From contig CAZDGU010000002.1 in assembly GCA_964505215.1 (NCBI GenBank), positions 290,204-354,203 of the forward strand: a stretch of DNA of 64,000 bases, written 5' to 3'. Source of the DNA: Gracilimonas sp964505215 (GTDB lineage: Bacteria > Bacteroidota > Rhodothermia > Balneolales > Balneolaceae). The notes under the pieces are model-generated. The model was not told the origin of the DNA. It did not search any database and saw only the letters and a program-made list of their open reading frames with translations. Position 1 is the stretch's first letter, and every line of letters starts with the position of its first letter. The translations under genes were made by a program, and so were the position numbers. This document shows positions 53,697-62,181 of the stretch, piece after piece.

Positions 53697-55394
53697 TTAA
53701 GAATTAGACTCTTTGTAGAAATCAATGAACTTCTTTTCATCTTTAGACTGGCCAATTAAAATTATTTCGCTGTCTTCCGGAATCGGTTCGTTTGGGTTTG
53801 GGTTGATGGTTTGCTTGCCATCTACCTGATATGCTATCACATTACATCCGGTTCTGTTTCTAATATCACATTCAACCAGCGATTTACCCTGAATTTTTTT
53901 GGGCGTTTTAAGGCTGAAAACATTCAGGCCTTCATCAATCATTACGATATCATTTTGTTCAAAAATATTAAAAACGGCATTTGCGCCCATCGAAGCGTAC
54001 GACATCACAAAATCGGCTCCGGCGCGGTGTAGTGTGTTTACGTTTCTATCGTGCGTGGCACGCGAAATGATGTGAATGTTAGGGCGAAGTCTTCGGCAAT
54101 AAATGGTCAGATAAATATTAATATCATCCAGATGAGAAGTGATAATAACGCTGGGAGCATCATCTATTCCGGCTTTTTTCAGCGTGTCTAAATCAGCGGC
54201 ATCACCCAGTACATAATGTTCGGAATCTAAAATACGATCCGGATTTTTTTCTACAATTTTATAATTAATATTCCTCTTTTTCAGATTCCGAGCTGTAGCG
54301 CGGCCAACTCTTCCGGCTCCAATTATTACAATAGGCGCATCCGATACGCTGTAAATCCCAAACATTTCATCATAATTTCGGAGCTGCTGAATGGTTCCCG
54401 CCAAAACAACTACGCTGTGCTCCTTAATAATGTGGTCGGGATGAGAGCTTATAAAATAGCCGCGCTCCCAAATGCCAACTACATTAATTCCTACATTTTC
54501 ACGAATTTTACTTTCCTTAATGGTTTTACCCACCAGCGGTGTGTTGGAAGTAATAGCTTCTGCAATCACCAACTCACCAAATCTGCCTACGGGATGAACG
54601 CGAGCATCTTGCCCCAGAGTTCTGCGAGAAATAGACCTTCCTAAAATTTCACCCATGTGCAGCACGTGATTACTGCCGGCCAGTTTCAGGATATCCATAG
54701 AATCGTAGGAGTTGGCCGTAGAAATAATTTTAACATCATCGCTCAGCTCGCGGATGGTATGTGCCACATTGGTGTTAAACATATCGGTGCCGCTTGTTAC
54801 CACTAACGATGCATTTTCCAGCCTCATTTTTTTATAGGTTTGAGGGTCATCTGCATTACCCAGCATAACCCGAAATCCTTGGTCATATAAATCTAATGCA
54901 TTGGAAAGATCACCAACCAACAGCACATATTCGTGCCCATACTGCTGCAGTTTAGTCATCAGGGCTTTAGTGATAGCATCCCGGTTGGTTATAATGATAT
55001 GATTTTTGGTGTCCTCAGGAAGCTCTCTGGGAGCTCTTGAACGGTGTTGGGCTTCCATCCACGGGGCATAGAAAAATTCAATAAATGTGAAGGGAAGCAT
55101 AATAAGCAGAGAAATAACGCCGGTTACCAAAACTATAATTGAAAAGAAACGCCCTAAATCGGAAGTAAAGGTAATATCACCAAAACCTAAGGTTGTCATG
55201 GTGGTTAAGGTCCAGTAAAAACCGGTAATCCAGGAATGATTTTGTCCTTCCATTTTCATTATTTCATGGAACAAAACTCCATAGAGACCGATCATCAATA
55301 TTAAAAGGATAAGAAATCGAATCAGCCGACGAATATTAGTTCGGGTACTGCGATTGGAAACAAAATAACTTATTTGAGAGGTGAAAAACTTCAT
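53697..55394 (-). CDS. Potassium channel with TrkA-N/RCK domains
   Basis: A 565-residue ion channel protein. Two membrane helices (about 23-43 and 84-107) flank a pore with the selectivity filter TTLGFGD at 67-73. Then come a first RCK/TrkA-N domain (about 130-250), a TrkA-C-like part (about 260-340), a second Rossmann-like domain with PIVIIGAGRVGRATARNL (near 350), and a second TrkA-C domain to the C-terminus. The doubled RCK layout is that of ligand-gated K+ channels of the Kch/MthK type. The ligand is unknown. A DUF3820 gene follows by 6 bases. Confidence 0.9.
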   Translation of the reverse strand: MKFFTSQISYFVSNRSTRTNIRRLIRFLILLILMIGLYGVLFHEIMKMEGQNHSWITGFYWTLTTMTTLGFGDITFTSDLGRFFSIIVLVTGVISLLIMLPFTFIEFFYAPWMEAQHRSRAPRELPEDTKNHIIITNRDAITKALMTKLQQYGHEYVLLVGDLSNALDLYDQGFRVMLGNADDPQTYKKMRLENASLVVTSGTDMFNTNVAHTIRELSDDVKIISTANSYDSMDILKLAGSNHVLHMGEILGRSISRRTLGQDARVHPVGRFGELVIAEAITSNTPLVGKTIKESKIRENVGINVVGIWERGYFISSHPDHIIKEHSVVVLAGTIQQLRNYDEMFGIYSVSDAPIVIIGAGRVGRATARNLKKRNINYKIVEKNPDRILDSEHYVLGDAADLDTLKKAGIDDAPSVIITSHLDDINIYLTIYCRRLRPNIHIISRATHDRNVNTLHRAGADFVMSYASMGANAVFNIFEQNDIVMIDEGLNVFSLKTPKKIQGKSLVECDIRNRTGCNVIAYQVDGKQTINPNPNEPIPEDSEIILIGQSKDEKKFIDFYKESNS

Positions 55395-55779
55395 ATATAA
55401 ATATGATGGTTAAGCATGTGTTGCGTGATATTTAGCAGGAATAAACAACAATAAAATGAATAGAACCCGCGGCCTGATTTTTTAAGCCATAATTATTATA
55501 AGCATAGGTGATAGTATCATATCTGTTATATAAGAAACTAAACCAGCGAGAGCAAAAAATTAAATCTATATCAGCTTTCTGAAAGTTTAAAATTAGTCGT
55601 TTTATGATAGACAAGAAACCGCAGATTCAGATATAACTTTTATTTCTAAATCATTATAAATACGATTTTTTCAATGTTATTAAAATCTCAGTAATAGTTC
55701 AGATGATTGAGGAACAGAAGTTCAGGTTTGATGTTTTTTGTATTACCTTCAGGAAACTTTTAGATATAACTATTTTTAC
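55395..55779. other. Intergenic spacer between divergent genes
   Basis: This AT-rich stretch of 385 bases separates the K+ channel gene (leftward) from the mannose-1-phosphate guanylyltransferase gene (rightward). I saw no RNA gene, repeat or convincing short ORF, and no clear TTG/TAnnTTTG promoter on either strand. Confidence 0.5.
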
Positions 55780-56865
55780 ATGATATATGCAGTGATTATG
55801 GCCGGAGGATCGGGGACTCGATTTTGGCCACAGAGTACTAAAAATCTTCCTAAACAATTTTTATCCCTTTTTGGCCAAGGTACTATGATCCAAAATACAG
55901 CCAAGCGGATAGAGCCCATTATTCCTCAAGAAAATATTTTAGTGGTTACAAATTCAGGGTATGTGGATATTGTAAAAGAACAGCTTCCAAATGTACCTGT
56001 TGAAAATATAGTAGGAGAGCCTGTGGCCAAAAATACGGCGCCTTGTGTGGCCATAGCCGCAGAAATGTTGTATAGAAAAGATCCTGATGCTGTGATGGTA
56101 GTACTGCCTGCCGATCACCACATTACAGAGCCTGAAAAGTTTAATGCCTATCTAAAAACAGCAATTGAAAAAGCAAAACAAGAACAGTGCCTGGTTACGC
56201 TGGGCATCAATCCCGACAGACCTGAAACGGGTTACGGTTACATACAAGCCAACCGTGCTGAGGCAGAGTCTGTTTCAGGAAATAACGTACAGCGTGTAGA
56301 GGCTTTTACAGAAAAACCCGATTTGGAAACAGCAAAACAGTTTTTAGATGAAGGTAATTATTTTTGGAACAGCGGCATGTTTATTTGGACGGCTAAATCT
56401 ATTCTTTCTGAGTTTGAACAACATTTACCCAAAATGTTTGAACATGTGAAAGAAGCCGGAGCTTCACTTTACACCGGCAATCATACCGAAGCCATAGATG
56501 CTTTTTATCGTGCCTGCGAATCGGTTTCCATAGATTATGGAATTATGGAGCATGCAAAAAATGTATTTGTGGTGCCCGGCGAGTTTGGCTGGAATGATGT
56601 GGGAAGCTGGACGGCTGCCTACGATTTGGAGAAAAAAGATAAGGATGGGAATGTGGTGAAATCCAAGTATGCTGCGTTCAGTAAATCTTCAAGAAATTAC
56701 ATTTCATCTAAAAGCGGAAAAATAATTTCTGTGGTAGGTTTAGAAGGAATTGCCGTAGTAGAAACGGACGATGCGATTTTAGTATGCAAAATTGATGAAG
56801 CCCAGAATGTTAAAGAAATAGTTGAGCAGCTTAAGGGAGATGATGAGCTCAAGAGGTTCCTTTAA
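55780..56865 (+). CDS. manC: Mannose-1-phosphate guanylyltransferase
   Basis: This enzyme makes GDP-mannose from mannose-1-phosphate and GTP, for polysaccharide and glycan synthesis. From the ATG at 55780 it is 361 residues and begins with the nucleotide-binding MIYAVIMAGGSGTRFWPQS (GGSGTRFWP at 9-17), then NLPKQFLSLFG, VVLPADHHITEPEKF, TEKPDLETAKQFL and FVVPGEFGWNDVGSWTA. The frame continues upstream to 55738 (14 residues, not family-like). It lacks the C-terminal isomerase domain of the long bifunctional enzymes. The end overlaps the convergent MBL gene by 4 bases. Confidence 0.93.
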   Translation: MIYAVIMAGGSGTRFWPQSTKNLPKQFLSLFGQGTMIQNTAKRIEPIIPQENILVVTNSGYVDIVKEQLPNVPVENIVGEPVAKNTAPCVAIAAEMLYRKDPDAVMVVLPADHHITEPEKFNAYLKTAIEKAKQEQCLVTLGINPDRPETGYGYIQANRAEAESVSGNNVQRVEAFTEKPDLETAKQFLDEGNYFWNSGMFIWTAKSILSEFEQHLPKMFEHVKEAGASLYTGNHTEAIDAFYRACESVSIDYGIMEHAKNVFVVPGEFGWNDVGSWTAAYDLEKKDKDGNVVKSKYAAFSKSSRNYISSKSGKIISVVGLEGIAVVETDDAILVCKIDEAQNVKEIVEQLKGDDELKRFL

Positions 56866-57626
56866 TCTTCAATAAAAATGGACTGCTCATCGTAAGCTAA
56901 CTGTATATTTTCGGGAAGCTTTGCATTTGTAGGTTCATGATCTACATAACTGTTCATGTGAATGAGATAGGATTGAGGAATTTCAAGTTTTTGGAGAATT
57001 TCTACCGCTTCCGGTATGGTTTGATGCGTAGGGTGCTCCGGCTCCCACCGCAAAGCACTCATAGCTACAACTTTTGATCCTTCAATTAACTTCAAAGTTT
57101 TTTCGGGAATGGATTTTACGTCTGTTAAGTACGAAAAATCGTTTATCCTGAATCCCAGAATATCTATTGAGCCGTGTGTTACGGGGAGAGGTGTTATTTC
57201 TATTCCATCTAAATAGAAAGACTCGGTTACTTCATGCAAATTTAGTGATGTGGAACCCGGATATTTATTTTCTCCAAACATATAATCAAACCGCTTTTCG
57301 ATGGAATGAATGCATTGTTTAGAGGTGTAGGTAGGTAATGGTTTTTTCTTCAGGTAAGAATATATTCGTAGATCATCTATACCCGAGATATGGTCCATAT
57401 GCTCGTGAGTAACTAAGAAATAATCAACATTTTTGATGCCTGAACGAATGCTTTGAATGCGGAACTCAGGTCCGGCATCAATTAAAATGGATTTACCGTT
57501 TACCTGAATCCATGCCGAGCAGCGAGTGCGCTCATTTCTCGGATCATGTGCCAGCAATTCTCGTCTAAATCCGCCGGCAACAGGAACTCCCATTGATGTA
57601 CCGGTACCCAAAAATGTAACCTTCAT
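56862..57626 (-). CDS. MBL-fold metallohydrolase (PhnP-like)
   Basis: A 254-residue metallo-beta-lactamase-fold hydrolase. It starts with VTFLGTGTSMGVPVAGG, has SILIDAGPEFRIQSI, the metal motif HEHMDH at 74-79, and later HGSIDILGF and MNSYVDHEP with the terminal metal ligands. This layout resembles PhnP and the phosphodiesterase branch; the substrate is unknown. It is the last of three overlapping minus-strand genes (4-base overlap with the 99-residue gene upstream). Confidence 0.88.
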   Translation of the reverse strand: MKVTFLGTGTSMGVPVAGGFRRELLAHDPRNERTRCSAWIQVNGKSILIDAGPEFRIQSIRSGIKNVDYFLVTHEHMDHISGIDDLRIYSYLKKKPLPTYTSKQCIHSIEKRFDYMFGENKYPGSTSLNLHEVTESFYLDGIEITPLPVTHGSIDILGFRINDFSYLTDVKSIPEKTLKLIEGSKVVAMSALRWEPEHPTHQTIPEAVEILQKLEIPQSYLIHMNSYVDHEPTNAKLPENIQLAYDEQSIFIED

Positions 57627-57922
57627 TCTAATTTAAAATCCTCAGAATTTTCTACGGGGGTAACTGCAAGTTGATCCCATAAAGCTTCCAGCTTCTTTCT
57701 TACAGCCGGTTTTATATATACACCTGTTAAATCAATTTGTGCTAAAACCCTTCCCATAGTTCCCAACTGAGATTCTACGGGTTTGTTTTTATTAACAACT
57801 ACCAATTTCTGTCCTTCAATAATACATTCGTCTCCCTTAAAAGAGCCTCGTTCTTTACGAAGAGTATATCCGGCTTGTTCAAGTATTTGTTCTAATTCGA
57901 GAAGAAATTTATCGGGTTTCAA
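57623..57922 (-). CDS. Conserved small protein of unknown function
   Basis: A 99-residue protein with no recognised domain. It has a helical N-terminus (PDKFLLELEQILEQAGYTLRKE), a strand-rich centre (ECIIEGQKLVVVNKNKP) and a segment LAQIDLTGVYIKPAVRKKLE. It overlaps both neighbours by 4 bases (MBL hydrolase downstream, barrel protein upstream), which argues strongly that it is a translated, coupled gene. Confidence 0.75.
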   Translation of the reverse strand: MKPDKFLLELEQILEQAGYTLRKERGSFKGDECIIEGQKLVVVNKNKPVESQLGTMGRVLAQIDLTGVYIKPAVRKKLEALWDQLAVTPVENSEDFKLE

Positions 57923-58647
57923 AGCGAGATACCTAAGGTTATTGCATGACCGGAGTAATCGTAATCAAATTTTTCTCCGTCAATATTGTATGAATCATAA
58001 ATATAATCATATCCAAGACTTAAGTTTTTCCCAAAAATCACGTTATAAAAGTTGAAACGGGCTAATCCTCTCATTGAAAATACATTTCCTCCTATCAAAC
58101 CGCCGCTGGCTGTACTAAAGCCGAAGCTTGGAATGAATTGAAAACGCATGTCCATTTTATTCGGAATAATTAAGCGAGCAATAGCTCCGGCTCCGGCATG
58201 TAAATTTGTTTGGTTGAATTCATCACTCGTTCTGTCACTTCTAACCGAAGTAACTTTGGTGCCTAACTGGATGGGAACACCAAGGCCGAAGCTTTTTTTC
58301 CGCACAAAATAAAAGGGGTTGAAAAACTTAAGGTTCAGATCAAAATACTTTTGCTGGTTTAAACCGGTAATATCATCCCCAAAACTTATGCCTAAATTGA
58401 AACCGCCTGTTTCAAAATTTGCGTGAGCTACAGTTCCTGTAAAATTTAATGAAGCGTTATTTTTAAGAGCAGCAGGATCTCCGGTATAACTAAAATTTAT
58501 AGGAATAATTCCTACTCTTATATATGGGGCAAAAGGATTAACACTGCGCTCAGGCTCATCATCTACGGAAAACATTTGCGCATTTGCGAAGAAGGGTGTT
58601 GTTAAAAATCCTATACTGAGCAGTACTTTAATAAAAAGTGATTTCAT
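57919..58647 (-). CDS. Outer-membrane beta-barrel-like protein
   Basis: A 242-residue exported protein. The signal peptide ends about residue 24 (FFANAQ). The mature part alternates short strands with turns (YIRVGIIPINFSYTGDP, FNLGISFGDDI, GLARFNFYNVIFGKNLSLG), and the last strand ends in Leu after HAITLGISL, like an outer-membrane barrel. No specific family is recognised. It heads a tightly overlapped three-gene unit with the 99-residue protein and the MBL hydrolase. Confidence 0.75.
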   Translation of the reverse strand: MKSLFIKVLLSIGFLTTPFFANAQMFSVDDEPERSVNPFAPYIRVGIIPINFSYTGDPAALKNNASLNFTGTVAHANFETGGFNLGISFGDDITGLNQQKYFDLNLKFFNPFYFVRKKSFGLGVPIQLGTKVTSVRSDRTSDEFNQTNLHAGAGAIARLIIPNKMDMRFQFIPSFGFSTASGGLIGGNVFSMRGLARFNFYNVIFGKNLSLGYDYIYDSYNIDGEKFDYDYSGHAITLGISL

Positions 58648-58706
58648 TTGGAATGATTTTACAAGATGAAATAGTTTATATAACGAACAACAAACAATAA
58701 ATTATC

Positions 58707-59255
58707 ATGAAAGTTCTAATTTCCTTACTCATACTATTAGCAGGTGTAACTATTATGAATACTGACAAAACATCGTTTTATGATTTTACCGTTCAAAATA
58801 TTGATGGCAAAGAAGTATCTCTGGATGCTTATAAAGGTCAGGTTATTTTAGTGGTGAATGTTGCATCAAAATGTGGGTTCACCCCACAGTACGAAGGTCT
58901 GCAAGCAATGTACAGTAAATATAAGGATGAAGGCTTAGTAATTTTAGGCTTTCCCGCTAATAATTTCAAACAACAAGAACCGGGTACCGATGAGGAAATT
59001 AAACAATTTTGTACTTTGGAGTACGGAGTTACCTTTCCAATGTTTTCAAAAGTATCGGTAAAAGGGGATGATCAGGCTGAATTGTTTAGTTATTTAACAA
59101 CACAGGAAAACCAGGATTTTACCGGAGAGATCAAATGGAATTTTGAGAAGTTTTTAATTGATAAAGAAGGAAATTTAAAGAGAAGGTTCAGAAGTAAAGT
59201 TAAACCTGAAAGTAAAGAGCTTACAGAGGCTATCGAACAAGAGTTATCTGAGTAA
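58707..59255 (+). CDS. Glutathione peroxidase family protein
   Basis: A 182-residue thiol peroxidase of the GPx family. The peroxidatic Cys is C56 in NVASKCGFTPQ. A Cys at 102 (EIKQFC) sits where the resolving Cys of thioredoxin-dependent GPx proteins is found, and WNFEKFLID is conserved. The usual FPCNQF motif appears as FPANNF at 82-87, so the second Cys is not at that place. A hydrophobic N-terminus (residues 1-16) suggests export. It is likely reduced by thioredoxin rather than glutathione. It ends at a terminator. Confidence 0.92.
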   Translation: MKVLISLLILLAGVTIMNTDKTSFYDFTVQNIDGKEVSLDAYKGQVILVVNVASKCGFTPQYEGLQAMYSKYKDEGLVILGFPANNFKQQEPGTDEEIKQFCTLEYGVTFPMFSKVSVKGDDQAELFSYLTTQENQDFTGEIKWNFEKFLIDKEGNLKRRFRSKVKPESKELTEAIEQELSE

Positions 59256-59286
59256 AATCTTTAAAAGATATACCATCCCGATAGAG

Positions 59287-59318
59287 GGTCGCGATTGATT
59301 TCGCGACCTTCCTTTTTT
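59287..59318 (+). terminator. Terminator after the glutathione peroxidase gene
   Basis: GGTCGCGA (59287-59294) and TCGCGACC (59301-59308) form an 8-base-pair GC-rich stem with a 6-base loop, followed by TTCCTTTTTT. It lies 31 bases after the stop. Confidence 0.9.
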
Positions 59319-59340
59319 CTGAAATATTTTGCAAATTAGC

Positions 59341-59372
59341 TTGACTTCCAATCATAATGGTCTGTATATTTG
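59341..59372 (+). promoter_or_regulatory. Promoter of tRNA-Asp (Bacteroidota-type)
   Basis: TTGAC begins at 59341 and TATATTTG lies at 59365-59372; the TTG and the TAnnTTTG box are 21 bases apart. The tRNA begins 13 bases downstream. Confidence 0.8.
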
Positions 59373-59385
59373 AGGCTCTCAAAAA

Positions 59386-59459
59386 GGTCCGGTAGTTCAG
59401 TTGGTTAGAACGCCTGCCTGTCACGCAGGAGGTCGAGGGTTCGAGTCCCTTCCGGATCG
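59386..59459 (+). tRNA. tRNA-Asp (anticodon GTC)
   Basis: A 74-base cloverleaf: acceptor GGTCCGG with CCGGATC (one G:U), D arm with AGTTCAGTTGGTTAGAA, anticodon loop CTGTCAC with GTC, and T arm GGGTTCGAGTCCC. CCA is not encoded; the discriminator is G. Confidence 0.97.
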
Positions 59460-59466
59460 CAAAAAA

Positions 59467-59497
59467 GCTTTCAACTTTACAGTTGAAAGCTTTTTTT
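59467..59497 (+). terminator. Terminator after tRNA-Asp
   Basis: GCTTTCAACT (59467-59476) pairs with AGTTGAAAGC (59481-59490) around a 4-base loop and is followed by seven T residues. It lies 7 bases past the tRNA. Confidence 0.92.
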
Positions 59498-59623
59498 GTT
59501 TATAGTCATTTTATACGTTCAAACAGCCATATGAATGGTAATTTGTGTTCAAAGAGAGACTATTTCTTATCTTAATTAGCAGATAGTTTTTTAAAATTAG
59601 CTAAACTTAATATAAACAGTACT

Positions 59624-61513
59624 ATGAGTGTTAATAAAACTTCTTATGATGTAATAGTAGTAGGTGGTGGCCATGCAGGCAGTGAAGCAGCCGGAGCAGC
59701 TGCAGAAATGGGAGCCAAAACCTTGTTAATTACTATGAACCTGGAAGCTATTGCAAAGATGTCTTGTAATCCCGCGATGGGAGGCGTTGCTAAAGGACAG
59801 TTAATACGAGAGATAGATGCGCTTGGCGGTTTATCAGGTATAGTCAGTGATCAAACCGGTGTACAGTTTAGAATGCTGAACTTGAGCAAAGGCCCTGCTA
59901 TGTGGAGCCCACGCTGCCAAAGCGACCGTGTACAATATTCTCTTAAAATGAGAGAATTACTAGAACAAAAAGAAAACCTATTCTTCCGGCAAGATAATGT
60001 TGTAGATATCATTACTTCTGAAGATGATAAAAAGGTTAGTGGAGTAATTACCCAATCCGGCCAAAAATTCTTTTCTAAATCTGTGATTCTTACTACCGGT
60101 ACTTTTGGAAATGGAATTATACATATTGGAGAAACTCAATTTGGAGGAGGGCGCTCAGGTGAGCGTGCTTCCATAGGTATTTCAGCAACATTAGAAAAGC
60201 TTGGGTTTGAAGTAGGGCGGCTTAAAACGGGAACCCCGCCCAGAGTTGATGGCAGAACTATTGATTATACACAACTTGAAGAACAGAAAGGAGACGAAAA
60301 CCCATCCGGCTTTTCTTTTCTTACAGAAGAGCTCCCATCTGCTGACGAACAACTTTCTTGCTGGATTGGCTACACGAATGAAGAAGTCCATGATGTTTTA
60401 AAAACCGGTTTTGATCGAAGTCCCATGTTTAATGGACGTATAAAATCTATCGGACCCCGATATTGCCCCAGTATTGAAGATAAAATAGATCGATTTGCAG
60501 ATAAGGACAGGCATCAATTATTTCTTGAACCGGAAGGTTGGAACACCTACGAGATGTATTTGAATGGATTTTCAACTTCTTTGCCGGAAGATGTTCAATA
60601 CCAAGCAATGAAAACAATTCCCGGCTTTGAAGACGTAGTTATGATTCGACCGGGCTATGCCATTGAGTATGATTATTTTCCGCCTCATCAAATAAAGCGT
60701 TCAATGGAAACAAAATTGGTAGACGGGTTGTTTTTTGCAGGGCAAATTAATGGTACTACCGGTTATGAGGAAGCTGCATGCCAAGGATTGATGGCCGGGA
60801 TAAATGCAACGCTACATGTAAAAGAAAAGGAGCCGCTTATACTTCAGAGATCTGAAGCCTATATAGGCGTATTAATAGATGACCTTATCAATAAGGGCAC
60901 AGAAGAGCCTTATAGAATGTTTACATCCCGCGCAGAACATAGAATTTTACTCCGCCAAGATAATGCAGACCTTCGATTAACTGAGTTAGGCCATAAAATT
61001 GGCCTTGCCTCTGAGAAGCGATTGGAGCAAGTTCTTCAGAAAAAAGCAGAAATAGATAAGCTGGATGCTCTCATTAAAGAATATACAGTTCGACCGGAGC
61101 AAATGGATGTGATGTTAAAAGAGAAGAATAGCTCTCCAATGAGTCAACCCATGAAAGCGGAAAAGATTTTACTCCGCCCAAAGGTTTCCTTAGCAGACAT
61201 TATGAGTCATGATTCTGAATTCTCTACATCTGTTAATCAAATAACTACTGATAAAAAAGCATTAGAGCAGATAGAAATTCAGATAAAATATGCCGGGTAT
61301 ATAGAAAAGGAATTTAGCATGGTTAAGGAATTGGAAGAAAAAGAATCCATGTTAATACCTGAGCATTTAGAGTACACCAATATTAAAAGTCTCTCTTCAG
61401 AAGGAGCCCAAAAACTCAATAAAATACGACCTGAAACAATAGGGCAGGCCAGTAGAATAAGCGGCGTTTCGGCAAGTGACTTGTCGGTTCTTATGATTTA
61501 TCTTAAAAATTAA
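59624..61513 (+). CDS. mnmG: tRNA uridine-5-carboxymethylaminomethyl modification enzyme MnmG
   Basis: MnmG (GidA) works with MnmE to modify U34 of certain tRNAs using FAD and a folate. The 629-residue protein has the FAD motif GGGHAGSEAA at 14-23, CNPAMGGVAKGQLIREIDALGG, GLKTGTPPR-like RLKTGTPPRVDGRTIDY, FFAGQINGTTGYEEAACQGL, and the C-terminal domain with the conserved IKYAGYIEKE. All expected segments are present. rsmG follows after 14 bases. The mnmG-rsmG pair is often near oriC, in line with the DnaA-box cluster about 10.5 kb to the left. Confidence 0.97.
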   Translation: MSVNKTSYDVIVVGGGHAGSEAAGAAAEMGAKTLLITMNLEAIAKMSCNPAMGGVAKGQLIREIDALGGLSGIVSDQTGVQFRMLNLSKGPAMWSPRCQSDRVQYSLKMRELLEQKENLFFRQDNVVDIITSEDDKKVSGVITQSGQKFFSKSVILTTGTFGNGIIHIGETQFGGGRSGERASIGISATLEKLGFEVGRLKTGTPPRVDGRTIDYTQLEEQKGDENPSGFSFLTEELPSADEQLSCWIGYTNEEVHDVLKTGFDRSPMFNGRIKSIGPRYCPSIEDKIDRFADKDRHQLFLEPEGWNTYEMYLNGFSTSLPEDVQYQAMKTIPGFEDVVMIRPGYAIEYDYFPPHQIKRSMETKLVDGLFFAGQINGTTGYEEAACQGLMAGINATLHVKEKEPLILQRSEAYIGVLIDDLINKGTEEPYRMFTSRAEHRILLRQDNADLRLTELGHKIGLASEKRLEQVLQKKAEIDKLDALIKEYTVRPEQMDVMLKEKNSSPMSQPMKAEKILLRPKVSLADIMSHDSEFSTSVNQITTDKKALEQIEIQIKYAGYIEKEFSMVKELEEKESMLIPEHLEYTNIKSLSSEGAQKLNKIRPETIGQASRISGVSASDLSVLMIYLKN

Positions 61514-61519
61514 GAGAAA

Positions 61520-61535
61520 GGTTTCACGTGAAACA
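61520..61535. promoter_or_regulatory. parS site 1 (ParB/Spo0J binding)
   Basis: GGTTTCACGTGAAACA differs from the Bacillus-type parS consensus TGTTTCACGTGAAACA at one base. It overlaps the GTG start codon of rsmG (61528-61530). ParB-parS systems segregate newly replicated origins. Confidence 0.85.
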
Positions 61536-62181
61536 TGAGATTATTCAAAGAGCTATAAGTAGTGAATTTGTTAGCGAAGCAGATCAATTGTTTAGTAAAC
61601 ACTCGGGTCTTTTAAATAAATATATCGACCTATTGCTTTGGTGGAATAAGAAAGTAAACTTAATGAGTCGGGATGTTTCACGTGAAACGGTGAAAGAGCA
61701 TGTGAGGCATTCACTACTTATTTCGGGAACTGATACCTTTATAGGTGCAAAGAAAGTTATTGATGCGGGAACCGGAGGGGGGCTTCCCGGACTGCCATTG
61801 GCCATATGTTTTCCGGATAAAGAGATTGTTTTGAATGATATAGTTTCAAAAAAAGTGCTAACCGTCAAGCAAATAGTAAGGAAGCTGGAGACAGCTAATA
61901 TAGATGTAATAAGTGGGTCTATTGCTGAAAAAGAGATAAACCCTGATGATGTGATAGTTACAAAGCATGCATTTAAAATATATGAGCTTATTGATTTATT
62001 GGGTGATAAAAAATGGAATCATCTGGTATTTTTGAAAGGAAGTGAAGAGGCTATAGAAGAGCTTAGTCAGGTAGATGTGCCTGTACATGCAATGATAACC
62101 AATCTAAAACATTCAGAGCTTGATAATGTTTTTTTTAAAGGAAAAGCTATTGTAGAAATAAATAGGGTTAAACATGAATAG
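61528..62181 (+). CDS. rsmG: 16S rRNA (guanine-N7) methyltransferase RsmG
   Basis: RsmG (GidB) methylates G527 of 16S rRNA using SAM. The 217-residue protein has NKKVNLMSRD near 40-49, the SAM-binding VIDAGTGGGLPGLPLAI starting near 77, and the later VTKHAFKIYELIDLL. The start is a GTG inside parS site 1; the AGAAAGG just upstream serves as ribosome binding site. The reading frame across the parS gives FHVKHE, and across the second site DVSRETV, the same peptides seen in RsmG proteins of other bacteria whose genes carry parS. The downstream WYL gene overlaps by 8 bases. Confidence 0.95.
   Translation: MKHEIIQRAISSEFVSEADQLFSKHSGLLNKYIDLLLWWNKKVNLMSRDVSRETVKEHVRHSLLISGTDTFIGAKKVIDAGTGGGLPGLPLAICFPDKEIVLNDIVSKKVLTVKQIVRKLETANIDVISGSIAEKEINPDDVIVTKHAFKIYELIDLLGDKKWNHLVFLKGSEEAIEELSQVDVPVHAMITNLKHSELDNVFFKGKAIVEINRVKHE
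61674..61689. promoter_or_regulatory. parS site 2 (ParB/Spo0J binding)
   Basis: TGTTTCACGTGAAACG matches the consensus except for its last base. It lies inside rsmG, encoding part of DVSRETV. The two sites are about 150 bases apart. Confidence 0.85.
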
